A DNA stretch of 64,000 bases from Parcubacteria group bacterium Gr01-1014_13 (GCA_007376295.1 VMGB01000001.1:1-64000), one strand, 5' to 3'; shown: positions 32,518 through 40,761, counted from the stretch's first letter. Notes: generated by a model not told the origin, from the sequence alone. Made by a program: numbers and translations.

Positions 32518-33732
32518 ATGCGTATTTTGCAAATAAATAAATTTTTTTATCGCCGGGGTGGAGTAGAGGTAGTTTTTTTTGACACTATCAAAGGTTTGCG
32601 TGAGCGCGGTCATGAAGTGAGTGAGTTTTCCATGATTTCTCCGGGCAATTTAGCGTCGGATTATTCGGCTTACTTCGCTTCCGCGATTCCAGAACTGGTT
32701 GGAAAAAATAATCTAGCAGCCCAGTGGAAAATTTTTAAACGTCTTTTTTATTCTGCTGAAATTGAAAAAAAGTTAAAAGCTCTTATTTTGGCAAATGAAC
32801 CCCACGTAGCCCATCTGCATGGTGTTTATCACCATTTATCAGCCAGTACTTTTACCGAGCTATATAATATGAAAATACCGATGGTTCTGACCCTGCATGA
32901 TTTTTTTCCACTTTCTCCCAGTCGAAATTTCTTACATGGTGAAACTTTGGATGAAAGTATTTATAAAAATAAATTTTACAACTGTATCCGTTACCGGTGT
33001 ATCAATAATAAATTGATACCCAGTGTGGCCGGTACTTTGGAAGCCTACTATTATCGTTTAAAAAAGATTTGGCAAAGAATAGATCTGTATGTTTGCCCCA
33101 GCCAATTTATGGCTGATAAATTTGTAGAATATGGTTTTCCGGCAGAAAAAATGCGAGTTGTGCCAAATCCACTTAAATCGCAAGAGGTTGTGCCGCCACT
33201 AGGAAACAAAATTGTTTATCTGGGACGTATTCATTATGAAAAGGGTATAAAAACTCTGATGGAAGCGGCCAAAGAATTGCGCGATTATAAAATGATGGTG
33301 GTAGGTAGTGGTCCCGAAGACGCGTGGGTGCAGGAGTTTGCGCGCAAAAATATTCTTTCCAATATAGAGAGAATCAGTTGGGTCGGCGGAGAGTCGTGGC
33401 AACAGGTGATGCGAGAAGCAAAAGTAATCGTGGTGCCATCTTTATTTTATGAAAATTGTTCGATGGGTATTTTGGAAGCCCTTAGTTATGGCCGGATTGT
33501 AGTAGCGGTGGATAGAGGCGGCAATCCCGAGCTTATAAAAGACGGTATTAACGGGTTTTTGTGCAAACCTGAAGATCCAACTGATTTAGCCAGAGTTATT
33601 CGTCGCGCTATGGATACAACTGACGAAGAAGCAGCGGTTATTTCTGGGAGTGCCATTAAGACTTTAAATCAAAACCATAATCCGGAAGATTACTTTAAGA
33701 AATTGGAGGCAATTTATGCAGAGGTAGTGTAA
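32518..33732 (+). CDS. Glycosyltransferase, GT4 family
   Basis: A 404-aa GT-B glycosyltransferase. The N-terminal domain opens MRILQINKFFYRRGGVEVVF, with an HLHG motif near residue 99. The C-terminal donor domain has VYLGRIHYEKGIKTLMEAA, the EX7E-type box SMGILEALSYGRIVVA and GNPELIKDGING. It transfers a nucleotide-sugar residue onto a surface glycan or lipid carrier; donor unknown. It starts 4 nt after the methyltransferase and is probably co-transcribed, ending at a shared bidirectional terminator. Confidence 0.9.
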   Translation: MRILQINKFFYRRGGVEVVFFDTIKGLRERGHEVSEFSMISPGNLASDYSAYFASAIPELVGKNNLAAQWKIFKRLFYSAEIEKKLKALILANEPHVAHLHGVYHHLSASTFTELYNMKIPMVLTLHDFFPLSPSRNFLHGETLDESIYKNKFYNCIRYRCINNKLIPSVAGTLEAYYYRLKKIWQRIDLYVCPSQFMADKFVEYGFPAEKMRVVPNPLKSQEVVPPLGNKIVYLGRIHYEKGIKTLMEAAKELRDYKMMVVGSGPEDAWVQEFARKNILSNIERISWVGGESWQQVMREAKVIVVPSLFYENCSMGILEALSYGRIVVAVDRGGNPELIKDGINGFLCKPEDPTDLARVIRRAMDTTDEEAAVISGSAIKTLNQNHNPEDYFKKLEAIYAEVV

Positions 33733-33740
33733 ACTAAATT

Positions 33741-33769
33741 AAAAAATCACTCATGATGAGTGATTTTTT
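33741..33769. terminator. Bidirectional terminator between two glycosyltransferase genes
   Basis: A perfect 12-bp stem AAAAAATCACTC / GAGTGATTTTTT around ATGAT, with A and T tracts on both sides; serves the convergent genes 32518 and 33768. Confidence 0.92.
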
Positions 33770-34928
33770 AGGCCTTGATAGCTTGGAGTTTTTTGAGAAC
33801 GCCTGGCTTTGCAGAAGAGTAAAGCGCTATGGTTTGGCTAGTAATATCTTTCCAGTTATATTTTTTTTCTACCAGCGCTTTATTTTTTATTCCTCTTTCT
33901 TTCAACAGTTCTGGGTTTTGCATCAGTTCAGTAATTTTTTGCGCCAACGAAAGGATGTTGGTATTGCAGAACCAAAAATGTTCGTCGCTGATTACTTCTC
34001 TATGTTCGGAGATATCTGAAACTAGCACTGGTCGCGCATGACTCATGGCCTGCAAGACAGTAATTGGCAAACCTTCATTTTCTGATGGATGTACCAGCAA
34101 GGCGGAATTGGCGTACAGCTCTTCTAAGGTGCGGCCTTTTTGCCAGCCGGTAAATATAATACTGTTATCACCGCGGGCGATTTTTTGTAGTTGCATTACG
34201 TAATCGTCGGTAAAAGTGGAATCGCCAACAATAACTAATTTGTAGTCCTTCAATAATTCAGGATTTTGCTGACGCACAAACTGCCATGCTTCCAATAAAT
34301 AGTGCACGCCTTTATGTTTTACCAAACGAGAAACCATTAACAAATATTTTCCCGGCACAATATCCCACTGATCAAGCAGTGAGGAGTTTTGAGGTTCGGC
34401 CGGGGTTACCCCGTTGGGAATGTAAGTAGTTGCTTTTTGATACTCATTCAAACAATAATTTCTAATTGTTTTGGATACCGAAATAGTTTGGTGAGCAAAA
34501 GTGCATCCAGCCAATTCACCGATACGAAGCATTAAGCGGGCAAAAATTCCCCATTTTTGATGGTAGCGATCCAGACAATGTAGAGTTACTACTACCTTGG
34601 TTTTGGGAGTTAGAATTCTCGGTATCCAGCAAAGCAATGCTGGTCCCACACCGTGGTAGTGAATAACATCTAGCTTTTGGAAAAGCGCATGAATTGTAGA
34701 AGTAAAAGTATGGAAAATAGCGTCGAAATTTTTGGCATGCAAAGTAGGCGTATGTACGATTTGTACACCGTGGTAATTAGTGATGTTTTTTGGCGTATAC
34801 CAGGCTCGGGCGTATACCACAACATTATGGCCTTGTTTGGCCAATTCTAGCGACAATTCTTCTACATGGCGTTCTATGCCTCCGTAGACGGCTGGTATGC
34901 CTTTTTGTCCTATCATTGCTATACGCAT
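33768..34928 (-). CDS. Glycosyltransferase, GT4 family
   Basis: A 386-aa GT-B enzyme of the type beginning MRIAMIGQKGIPAVYGGIER, with HVEELS just after; in other bacteria this subgroup acts in exopolysaccharide or O-antigen assembly. The donor domain shows LMVSRLVKHKGVHYLLEAW, IFTGWQKGRTLEELYA and HPSENEGLPITVLQAMSHARP. It has an independent minus-strand promoter carrying a striking inverted repeat, and it shares the terminator with the convergent glycosyltransferase. Its last codons run into that terminator stem. Confidence 0.92.
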   Translation of the reverse strand: MRIAMIGQKGIPAVYGGIERHVEELSLELAKQGHNVVVYARAWYTPKNITNYHGVQIVHTPTLHAKNFDAIFHTFTSTIHALFQKLDVIHYHGVGPALLCWIPRILTPKTKVVVTLHCLDRYHQKWGIFARLMLRIGELAGCTFAHQTISVSKTIRNYCLNEYQKATTYIPNGVTPAEPQNSSLLDQWDIVPGKYLLMVSRLVKHKGVHYLLEAWQFVRQQNPELLKDYKLVIVGDSTFTDDYVMQLQKIARGDNSIIFTGWQKGRTLEELYANSALLVHPSENEGLPITVLQAMSHARPVLVSDISEHREVISDEHFWFCNTNILSLAQKITELMQNPELLKERGIKNKALVEKKYNWKDITSQTIALYSSAKPGVLKKLQAIKA

Positions 34929-34948
34929 ATTTTTATATTTAACCGTAA

Positions 34949-34985
34949 ACTATATCATATTTTAGGGGTTTTGTCAACCCCTAAA
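34949..34985 (-). promoter_or_regulatory. Promoter with perfect inverted repeat over the -35 box (GT4 gene)
   Basis: Minus strand TTGACA (34972-34977), 17-nt spacer, TATAGT (34949-34954). The -35 box sits in the centre of TTTAGGGGTT-N5-AACCCCTAAA (34961-34985), 10-nt arms with no mismatch. No T tract follows on either strand, so a terminator is unlikely; a repressor operator is the better reading. Confidence 0.7.
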
Positions 34986-35004
34986 TCAGCGTGTTTTTAG
35001 TGAA

Positions 35005-35040
35005 TTAAAAATCCATCCAGATTAGGTTCTGGATGGATTG
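35005..35040 (-). terminator. Terminator of the 35053-35477 unit
   Basis: ATCCATCCAG (35011-35020) pairs with CTGGATGGAT (35029-35038). On the minus strand the stem is followed by TTTTTAATT. Confidence 0.8.
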
Positions 35041-35052
35041 AAAGCGGTGTAT

Positions 35053-35286
35053 TTATGTAAGTTGTAAGTTGGAAAATCGCACAAGGCGGTAGGTGTTGTC
35101 CCAGTCACGAACATCTGGGTAAGCGGTTACACACCACCAAGTGACATTTTGTTTATTCATCCCTCGAATACGACCGTCTTCTTTTCCATCTTGGCCTGTT
35201 TTCCACATGGGAAAGAGGAGGATGTTTTTCGAGTACTTATCTGGAATTTGGTCTCTATGGCGCAACAAGATCTCGCCATCCTTCAT
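35053..35286 (-). CDS. Hypothetical protein, downstream part of an overlapping ORF pair (77 aa)
   Basis: A 77-aa frame whose ATG overlaps the stop of the upstream 64-aa frame in ATGA (35283-35286). There is no clear SD of its own, so translation would depend on coupling, or the two frames are one gene split by a frameshift. Trp-rich (NVTWWCVTAYPDVRDWDNTYRLVRF). A terminator closes the unit. No family recognised. Confidence 0.55.
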   Translation of the reverse strand: MKDGEILLRHRDQIPDKYSKNILLFPMWKTGQDGKEDGRIRGMNKQNVTWWCVTAYPDVRDWDNTYRLVRFSNLQLT

Positions 35287-35477
35287 AGTCTCATGCTTGC
35301 GCCGATTATTGTGGCCCGAGCGAGCATGGTTTGGGTATTAATTGGACCTTCTCCGGGTCCATGAATACGATAGATTTCACAGGTGCATCCGCCTATTGAA
35401 AATTTTCCGTCCATTGGTGGAAGTATAGTTTGAGAAGGCGGAGATGTTTTCGATTGTTTCGCAGGTGGCATGGCCAT
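35283..35477 (-). CDS. Hypothetical protein, upstream part of an overlapping ORF pair (64 aa)
   Basis: A 64-aa frame starting MAMPPAKQSK, with TGGAG a few bases before the ATG and a promoter upstream. The core GGCTCEIYRIHGPGEGPIN is unlike a signal peptide or TM, so the product is probably cytosolic. With the next frame it would make one protein of about 140 residues if a single frameshift were removed, a size like the other orphan proteins in this window. It could be two coupled genes, a programmed frameshift, or a broken gene. Confidence 0.55.
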   Translation of the reverse strand: MAMPPAKQSKTSPPSQTILPPMDGKFSIGGCTCEIYRIHGPGEGPINTQTMLARATIIGASMRL

Positions 35478-35521
35478 TTCTCCATTTTTCTTTTGTTGAA
35501 ATTTCCAAAGGAGCTAGAGTA

Positions 35522-35549
35522 GTTTTATCACAAGCGACCAGTTTGTCAA
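35522..35549 (-). promoter_or_regulatory. Promoter of the overlapping ORF pair
   Basis: Minus strand TTGACA (35544-35549), 16-nt spacer, TAAAAC (35522-35527). Close to and divergent from the promoter of the Nramp-like gene. Confidence 0.5.
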
Positions 35550-35563
35550 GTTGAAAGTTGGTT

Positions 35564-35593
35564 TTGTTCTGGATGCACCGGCAGTTATATGAT
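35564..35593 (+). promoter_or_regulatory. Candidate promoter of the Nramp-like gene
   Basis: TTGTTC (35564-35569), 18-nt spacer, TATGAT (35588-35593). The start codon at 35606 is 12 nt downstream, so the leader is minimal. Confidence 0.45.
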
Positions 35594-35605
35594 AAAATTT
35601 ATTAT

Positions 35606-37021
35606 ATGTCTAAAGATTTAAAACCTTTCCCTCCGTCGTTAAGTATAACAAAAATTTTAGGCCCTAGCTTTGTAATTTTGGCTCTTGGTTTAGGCTCTGG
35701 CGAGGTAATCCTCTGGCCATATTTGGTTGCCAATTATGGTTTGGGGATCGCTTGGGGTGCAATTTTGGGCATCACTTTTCAGTTTTTTATAAACATGGAA
35801 ATAGAGCGCTATGCATTGGTAAAAGGAGAGAGTGTGTTTGTCGGCATAGCCAAAATTTTTCCACATTCTGTTTATTGGTTTATAATTTCTACTTTTATCG
35901 GTTTTGGTTTGCCGGGGATTGTGGCCGCTTCGGCCAAAGTTTTGGCGGCCGTGTTGGGTATAGTCAATTTTAAATGGTTGGCCATAGTGATGCTTTTAGT
36001 TATTGGCCTGTTACTAAGCGTTGGCAAAACTGTATATGGAACAATGGAAAAAATCACTAAAGGTATTATTTTAATAGGCGTACCTTTTATATTTATACTC
36101 ACCGTATTTTTAAGTTCCAAAAATGATTGGTCTTCTTTGGCCAGCGGCCTAATTGGTAATGGCGACGGTTTTTGGTTTTTGCCCGCAGGGATAAGCTTGG
36201 CTACATTTTTTGCCGCTTTTGCCTATTCGGGGGCAGGAGGCAATTTAAATCTTACTCAATCCATATATATAAAAGAAAAGGGTTATGGTATGGGTAAGTA
36301 CTCCCAAAAAATAGCGGGTCTTTTTCGTGGCAATTCCAAAGAAGCAAGGCAGGTAAAGTTGTCCGGCGAGGATTTTGAGGCAAACGAAGAAAATATCTCC
36401 AGTTTTAAAGCATGGTGGAAAGTTATAAATCAGGAGCACTTTATCGTATTTTTGTTTATTGGGGCTTTATCCATGATGTTGTTAATGCTCCTGTCTTTTA
36501 CTACCACGTATGGTTTAAGCGGTAACGCCGAAGGAATTAACTTCGTGATAAATGAAGGCAGGGTAATCGGACAAAATTTAATACCAATAGCCGGCACCCT
36601 GTTTTTGTTAGTTGTATCCGTAATGCTGTTTCAAACCCAGCTTGGGGTGATGGACTCTACCAGCCGCATTATGGCCGAAAATGTGGCTATCGCCAGATTA
36701 AAAAAAATTCCTGATGGTAAAATTAATTTATCCAAAATTTATTATTTATTTCTTTGGGCTCAAATTGCTTTTGGTATTGTTTTATTTTTACTGAATATTC
36801 ATGAGCCCAAAACTTTGATTGTACTGGGCGCGGTTATTAATGCTTTTGCTATGTTTGTGCATACTGGTTTGGTGTACTGGTTAAACCATAAAAGTTTGCC
36901 GGTTATTTTTCGTCCCGGTTTATTTAGGAAAATAGCTATATTAGTAATATTTCTGTTTTTTGGTTTTTTCAGCGCCGTTGTTCTTTTAGATCAATTAGGA
37001 TTATTTCATTTTAAAATATAG
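35606..37021 (+). CDS. Nramp-superfamily transporter lacking the canonical metal motif
   Basis: A 471-aa membrane protein with about 11 TM segments and an Nramp/LeuT-like layout. TM1 reads ILALGLGSGEVILWPYL where classic Nramp has DPGN, and the TM6 region is FAYSGAGGNLNLTQS where classic Nramp has MPH. The usual Asp/Asn/Met ligands are therefore absent. A charged loop of about 60 residues follows TM6. ATG 35606 is chosen because upstream in-frame starts precede the promoter. It is followed 8 nt later by a CaCA exchanger and then terC, which suggests ion homeostasis. The substrate is open. Confidence 0.75.
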   Translation: MSKDLKPFPPSLSITKILGPSFVILALGLGSGEVILWPYLVANYGLGIAWGAILGITFQFFINMEIERYALVKGESVFVGIAKIFPHSVYWFIISTFIGFGLPGIVAASAKVLAAVLGIVNFKWLAIVMLLVIGLLLSVGKTVYGTMEKITKGIILIGVPFIFILTVFLSSKNDWSSLASGLIGNGDGFWFLPAGISLATFFAAFAYSGAGGNLNLTQSIYIKEKGYGMGKYSQKIAGLFRGNSKEARQVKLSGEDFEANEENISSFKAWWKVINQEHFIVFLFIGALSMMLLMLLSFTTTYGLSGNAEGINFVINEGRVIGQNLIPIAGTLFLLVVSVMLFQTQLGVMDSTSRIMAENVAIARLKKIPDGKINLSKIYYLFLWAQIAFGIVLFLLNIHEPKTLIVLGAVINAFAMFVHTGLVYWLNHKSLPVIFRPGLFRKIAILVIFLFFGFFSAVVLLDQLGLFHFKI

Positions 37022-37029
37022 TTCAATTT

Positions 37030-37959
37030 ATGGTGAATAGTTTATTTATTTTCATTGCAGCGCTTTTTTTGGTAATAAAAGGGGCTACCGTTGCCGCCAA
37101 ATATGCCGCTCGGTTGGCGGAAAGTTTTCCGTTGTCAAAATATACAATTGGTTTTATTGTCATAGCCATCATTTCAATCTTGCCCGAGACTTTTATTGCT
37201 ATCAATTCCTCTTTAGCCGGAATGCCTTCGTTTGGTTTGGGTACTCTGTTTGGGTCCAATGTTGCTGACATGACTTTAGTTTTTACAATAATCATTTTGT
37301 TTGCCGGTCGGGGCATAAAAATACGAAGCAGTATTTTGGGGAAAAATAAAGCTTATCCGTTTTTGCTCCTTTTGCCATTGGTATTGGGCATGGATGGATA
37401 TTTTTCTAGACCGGAAGGAATAGCCCTGATAATTTTTGGCGGAGCATTTTATTATACGGCCTTTAGAAACGGTATGGACAGGTCGGTTTCTTTAAGCAAT
37501 AAAAATAACCGCTATAAAAATTTTTTCATGCTTTTCCTCGGTATGGCTATATTACTAGTCGGGGCTCATTTTACCGTGAATTCGGCCGTGGTATTTGCTA
37601 ATATGTTGAAAATAAATCCGATTCTTATCGGTATGTTGGTGGTAGGTTTGGGCACTACTATGCCGGAATTATTTTTTGCCTTAAAGTCTGTGAGGGAGCG
37701 CGATGACGATTTGGCGGTAGGAGATATTTTAGGTACAGTGTTGGCTGACTCCACCGTAGTGGTAGGTATTTTGGCAGTAATTAATCCATTTTCTTTCCCG
37801 CAAAGAATTATCTACATTACCGGCTTATTTATGGTGTTGGCCTCGGTTATTTTGTTTATCTGTATGCGTTCTGGACGGGTTCTTTCCAAACGGGAAAGTT
37901 ACGCACTTTTGATTTTTTGGCTGACATTTGTTTTGGTGGAATTTTTGGCTAACAGGTAA
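37030..37959 (+). CDS. Sodium/calcium exchanger family protein (CaCA, YrbG-like)
   Basis: A 309-aa, roughly 10-TM antiporter with the two inverted alpha repeats of the family. Repeat 1 is ISILPETFIAINSSLAG...GTLFGSNVADMTL. Repeat 2 is GLGTTMPELFFALKSV...GDILGTVLADSTVV. The repeat glutamates and the (S/T)N/D positions are present. It probably exchanges Ca2+ or another cation against Na+ or H+ across the membrane. It is co-transcribed with the Nramp-like gene. Confidence 0.9.
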   Translation: MVNSLFIFIAALFLVIKGATVAAKYAARLAESFPLSKYTIGFIVIAIISILPETFIAINSSLAGMPSFGLGTLFGSNVADMTLVFTIIILFAGRGIKIRSSILGKNKAYPFLLLLPLVLGMDGYFSRPEGIALIIFGGAFYYTAFRNGMDRSVSLSNKNNRYKNFFMLFLGMAILLVGAHFTVNSAVVFANMLKINPILIGMLVVGLGTTMPELFFALKSVRERDDDLAVGDILGTVLADSTVVVGILAVINPFSFPQRIIYITGLFMVLASVILFICMRSGRVLSKRESYALLIFWLTFVLVEFLANR

Positions 37960-37963
37960 TTAC

Positions 37964-37993
37964 TTGTTAATTTTGTCATCCTTGCTATACTAT
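37964..37993 (+). promoter_or_regulatory. Candidate promoter of terC
   Basis: TTGTTA (37964-37969), 18-nt spacer, TACTAT (37988-37993). The leader is about 35 nt, too short for the manganese (yybP-ykoY) riboswitch that controls terC-family genes elsewhere. Confidence 0.45.
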
Positions 37994-38029
37994 AACCTGT
38001 CTTAAATTTTAGTAGCTAATAGCTTTATT

Positions 38030-38950
38030 ATGGACGCTCAAACATCCCTGTGGATTTTATTCGCGGTTATAATCGTGGGTTTTTTAATTTTTGATCTTGG
38101 TTATGCCAACAGAAAAAGCCATAAGATTGAATTGAAACCGGCGCTTAACCAATCTTTATTTTGGATAGCAATTTCTCTCGGTTTCGGATTTTTGATTTTT
38201 ATATTTCTAAGTAAAGAGCTGGCCGCTGAGTTTCTCAGCGCTTACGTTACTGAAAAGATGCTGTCCGTGGATAATTTATTTGTTATCATGCTTATTTTTA
38301 GTTATTTCAAGCTGGAAGAAAAATATCATCACCGGGTATTGTTTTGGGGAATTATGGGCGCAGTAGTTTTCCGCGCGGTATTTATCGGGGCAGGTTCGAT
38401 TATAATTAGCCAGTTTCACTGGGTGCTGTATATTTTTGGCGCCCTGCTTATATACACCGGCATAAAATTGTTGCGTGATAAAAAAGAAGAGCATATTAAT
38501 TTTGAAAATAATAAAATTATTAAGCTTGCCAAAAAATATCTTCCCTTTTCCGTCAATCATCACAATGGCAAGTTTTTTTGCAGAGAAACCGGGAAGTTTC
38601 TTTTTACTTCGTTATTTTTAATCATGTTGCTCGTAGAAGCTACGGATATAGTTTTTGCTGTTGATTCTATACCGGCGGTGTTTGCTATTTCTCAAAATAT
38701 TTTCATTGTTTTTACTTCAAACATTTTTGCTATTATGGGTCTTCGTGCGCTGTTTTTTCTCATTGAGAGTGTTTTGCACAGGTTTCATCATTTGCAGAAA
38801 GGTTTGGCCTTTATACTTCTGTTTATTGGTTTAAAGATGCTGCTTGGCATATTTGATCTGCATATTTCTTCCCTTGTCTCATTTGGCATCATTATGTTGG
38901 CGCTGGGATTGTCTATGGTTTTGTCTGTAATTTTCCCTAAGAAAATTTGA
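38030..38950 (+). CDS. terC: TerC/Alx family membrane protein (probable Mn2+ exporter)
   Basis: A 306-aa protein with about 9 TM helices. Family hallmarks: YVTEKMLSVDNLFVIMLIF (acidic membrane residues), a central His-rich loop (KYLPFSVNHHNGKFF), and LLVEATDIVFAVDSIPAVFAI with the second acidic triad. Members such as E. coli Alx export manganese; others are linked to tellurite resistance. Together with the two transporter genes upstream it forms a metal/cation block. The gene ends at a strong bidirectional terminator. Confidence 0.93.
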   Translation: MDAQTSLWILFAVIIVGFLIFDLGYANRKSHKIELKPALNQSLFWIAISLGFGFLIFIFLSKELAAEFLSAYVTEKMLSVDNLFVIMLIFSYFKLEEKYHHRVLFWGIMGAVVFRAVFIGAGSIIISQFHWVLYIFGALLIYTGIKLLRDKKEEHINFENNKIIKLAKKYLPFSVNHHNGKFFCRETGKFLFTSLFLIMLLVEATDIVFAVDSIPAVFAISQNIFIVFTSNIFAIMGLRALFFLIESVLHRFHHLQKGLAFILLFIGLKMLLGIFDLHISSLVSFGIIMLALGLSMVLSVIFPKKI

Positions 38951-38974
38951 TAATTACAATAAATAATAAAAAAG

Positions 38975-39008
38975 AGCGGTCCCGATTAATTCGGGGCCGC
39001 TTGTTTTA
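38975..39008. terminator. Bidirectional terminator after terC and the archaemetzincin gene
   Basis: AGCGGTCCCG (38975-38984) pairs with CGGGGCCGCT (38992-39001). A T-rich tract follows on the plus strand (TGTTTT) and TTTTTT on the minus strand. Confidence 0.85.
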
Positions 39009-39027
39009 AAGAACTATTTTTCGGTGG

Positions 39028-40011
39028 CTATGGCGGATCCATCTGGCTCCGGCTGACTAGCCATTCCACGATATCTGGGTCGTTTCCGCCGAGTCGTAAG
39101 TACTCTTTGTAATGCCGGCTGGCTCGCTCTACATCGTGAGTTATTTCTTGATAAGCCTGGCCAATAAGTCTGTGTGTGAACTTTGGGTCTTTGGCAACAG
39201 CAATTGCTTTGGCAAAACGGTCTTCAGCATCTTGTGGTTGGTTATGAAGGTAAAGTAGTCCAAAATTAAAATAAAGATTTGGTTTGTCATTTGATTTCTC
39301 TACAGCCCGCATCAAGTTTTCTGCAGCCTCTTTTTTTTGTCCAATATTTTTCAAGGCCATGCTTAAGCGACGGTAGTAGAGCGCTTCGTTTGGAGCCAGA
39401 GCAATTGCTTCGCGATACATAGCGATTGCCTGGTGAAAGTAGCGATAGAAAAACAAACCTTCTGCGAGAGCGAAACGCTCTTTCGCGCTTCCTGGCCGAA
39501 CTTTTAATTCATGGTCTGCCCATTTTTGGCAATGTGTACACAGAATGTCGCTAGATTGTCTTTCGTTCATTGCACAGTCAGTATTAACGCAGTGTTTGAG
39601 GCAAAGAGTGTGGCCAAATTCATGTATGATTAAGTGGCAGGAGAGAGCGTCTCGATGATGTTTTTTTTCGAATGGCGGTACGCTATAAACCGCTGACTTA
39701 TTGCATGCGTCGGCGAAACCATGGCAGGGTTGATTATCAGAATTTTCTAGATTCTTTTCTGTAATCCCCATGATTCGTTGGGCATTTTCCGGTAATTGGG
39801 AAAATATAAAGCCCAATATCTCATGGCTCTGGTAGTAATTTCTTTCAGCGTTAAAGTATTGAGACGGAACCTTTGTTGCGGGTAGAATTACTGTATTTAG
39901 TCTAAAGTCACGTTCTAGAACTAATTTTGTTAATTTGATCTGCCAGTCAGAAATGTCGCCAAGAGGTAGAATAGCCACAGTAAATTGTGAAATAGCGTCT
40001 TTTGTACTCAT
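39028..40011 (-). CDS. Archaemetzincin-like metallopeptidase fused to TPR repeats
   Basis: A 327-aa protein. The N-terminus (VAILPLGDIS...FNAERNYYQSHEILGFI) and the zinc motif HEFGHTLCLKHCVNTDCAM (130-148) match the archaemetzincin (M54) pattern. The catalytic zinc would use H130, H134 and H140 with E131 as base. C141, C146, C158 and C161 would form the structural zinc site. Two departures: the Gly of HExxHxxG is Cys137, and the spacing from Met148 to the last CxxC is shorter than in archaeal members. Residues about 170-320 are tetratricopeptide repeats. No signal peptide, so it is cytosolic. GGGAG precedes the ATG. Substrate unknown. Confidence 0.82.
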   Translation of the reverse strand: MSTKDAISQFTVAILPLGDISDWQIKLTKLVLERDFRLNTVILPATKVPSQYFNAERNYYQSHEILGFIFSQLPENAQRIMGITEKNLENSDNQPCHGFADACNKSAVYSVPPFEKKHHRDALSCHLIIHEFGHTLCLKHCVNTDCAMNERQSSDILCTHCQKWADHELKVRPGSAKERFALAEGLFFYRYFHQAIAMYREAIALAPNEALYYRRLSMALKNIGQKKEAAENLMRAVEKSNDKPNLYFNFGLLYLHNQPQDAEDRFAKAIAVAKDPKFTHRLIGQAYQEITHDVERASRHYKEYLRLGGNDPDIVEWLVSRSQMDPP

Positions 40012-40084
40012 TTTACTCCCACTTCTTTACTTGTTAAGTATAGCGTAGTCCAGCTGCGTATTTTGTCAAATTTAGAGGCGCCCA

Positions 40085-40113
40085 TTGACTTTTTGCTTAA
40101 AGAGGAGTAAGCT
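40085..40113 (+). promoter_or_regulatory. Candidate promoter of the CxxC-x17-CxxC gene
   Basis: TTGACT (40085-40090), 17-nt spacer, TAAGCT (40108-40113). The -35 context CCATTGAC recurs at 3510 and 4090. If used, it places the start site beyond the TTG at 40113. Confidence 0.4.
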
Positions 40114-40163
40114 TGCCTATTCGGTATTATTTACCCCGCCAAGGAGGGGATTTATCAATAGGT

Positions 40164-40742
40164 ATGAAGAATTTTTTTAAAGGCAATAAGCACGGTGGTA
40201 AAAGAGGATTTGGCGACCGAGACAGTGGCAGACCAGCAATGATGCACAAGGCTACTTGTAGCAACTGCAGTAAAGAATGCCAGCTTCCTTTCAGACCAAA
40301 CGGCAACAGAGCTGTTTTTTGCAGCACCTGTTTTGAAGATCAAAAAAATGAGAATCCGGACAGAGCCGAAAGAAAAAGTTTTGGCAAACCAAGATTTGAG
40401 GACAAAAAAGTATTTGAGGCTGTCTGTGGTAACTGCGGTGATAACTGCTTGGTTCCATTTCGTCCATTCCCTGGCAAACCTGTTTTCTGCAAGAAATGTT
40501 TTGCCAAGGACGATAAGGTTGTAAATCATATTGTAAAGCCTGATAATTCCAGCAACAAAAATATTGAACAGCTCAAATCTCAAATCGAGATGTTAAATAT
40601 CAAGCTTGATAGAATATTACGAATGCTGACTCCAGAAACAGAACGCGCAGAAGAAGATGAAGGAGAGATGGATGAAGAAGAAGTTGAGTTGGAAAAAATG
40701 AAGAAAAAAGTTATTAAAAAGGCAAAGAAAGTAAAGGTGTAA
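40164..40742 (+). CDS. CxxC-x17-CxxC zinc-ribbon protein
   Basis: A 192-aa protein with two copies of the CxxC-x17-CxxC type ribbon: CSNCSKECQLPFRPNG...VFCSTC and CGNCGDNCLVPFRPFPG...VFCKKC. A predicted coiled coil with the acidic stretch EEDEGEMDEEEVELE and a very basic tail (KKKVIKKAKKVKV) follow. The family is common in CPR genomes; nucleic-acid or ribosome binding is only an inference. ATG 40164 fits the promoter, with AAGGAGGGG upstream at a rather long distance. TTG 40113 with AGAGGAG is a real alternative that adds 17 residues. Confidence 0.75.
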   Translation: MKNFFKGNKHGGKRGFGDRDSGRPAMMHKATCSNCSKECQLPFRPNGNRAVFCSTCFEDQKNENPDRAERKSFGKPRFEDKKVFEAVCGNCGDNCLVPFRPFPGKPVFCKKCFAKDDKVVNHIVKPDNSSNKNIEQLKSQIEMLNIKLDRILRMLTPETERAEEDEGEMDEEEVELEKMKKKVIKKAKKVKV

Positions 40743-40761
40743 AATTTAAAATTAAATAAAG

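Noticed and set aside
37994..38029. Manganese riboswitch upstream of terC
   Set aside because: The leader is only about 35 nt and has no yybP-ykoY-like structure.
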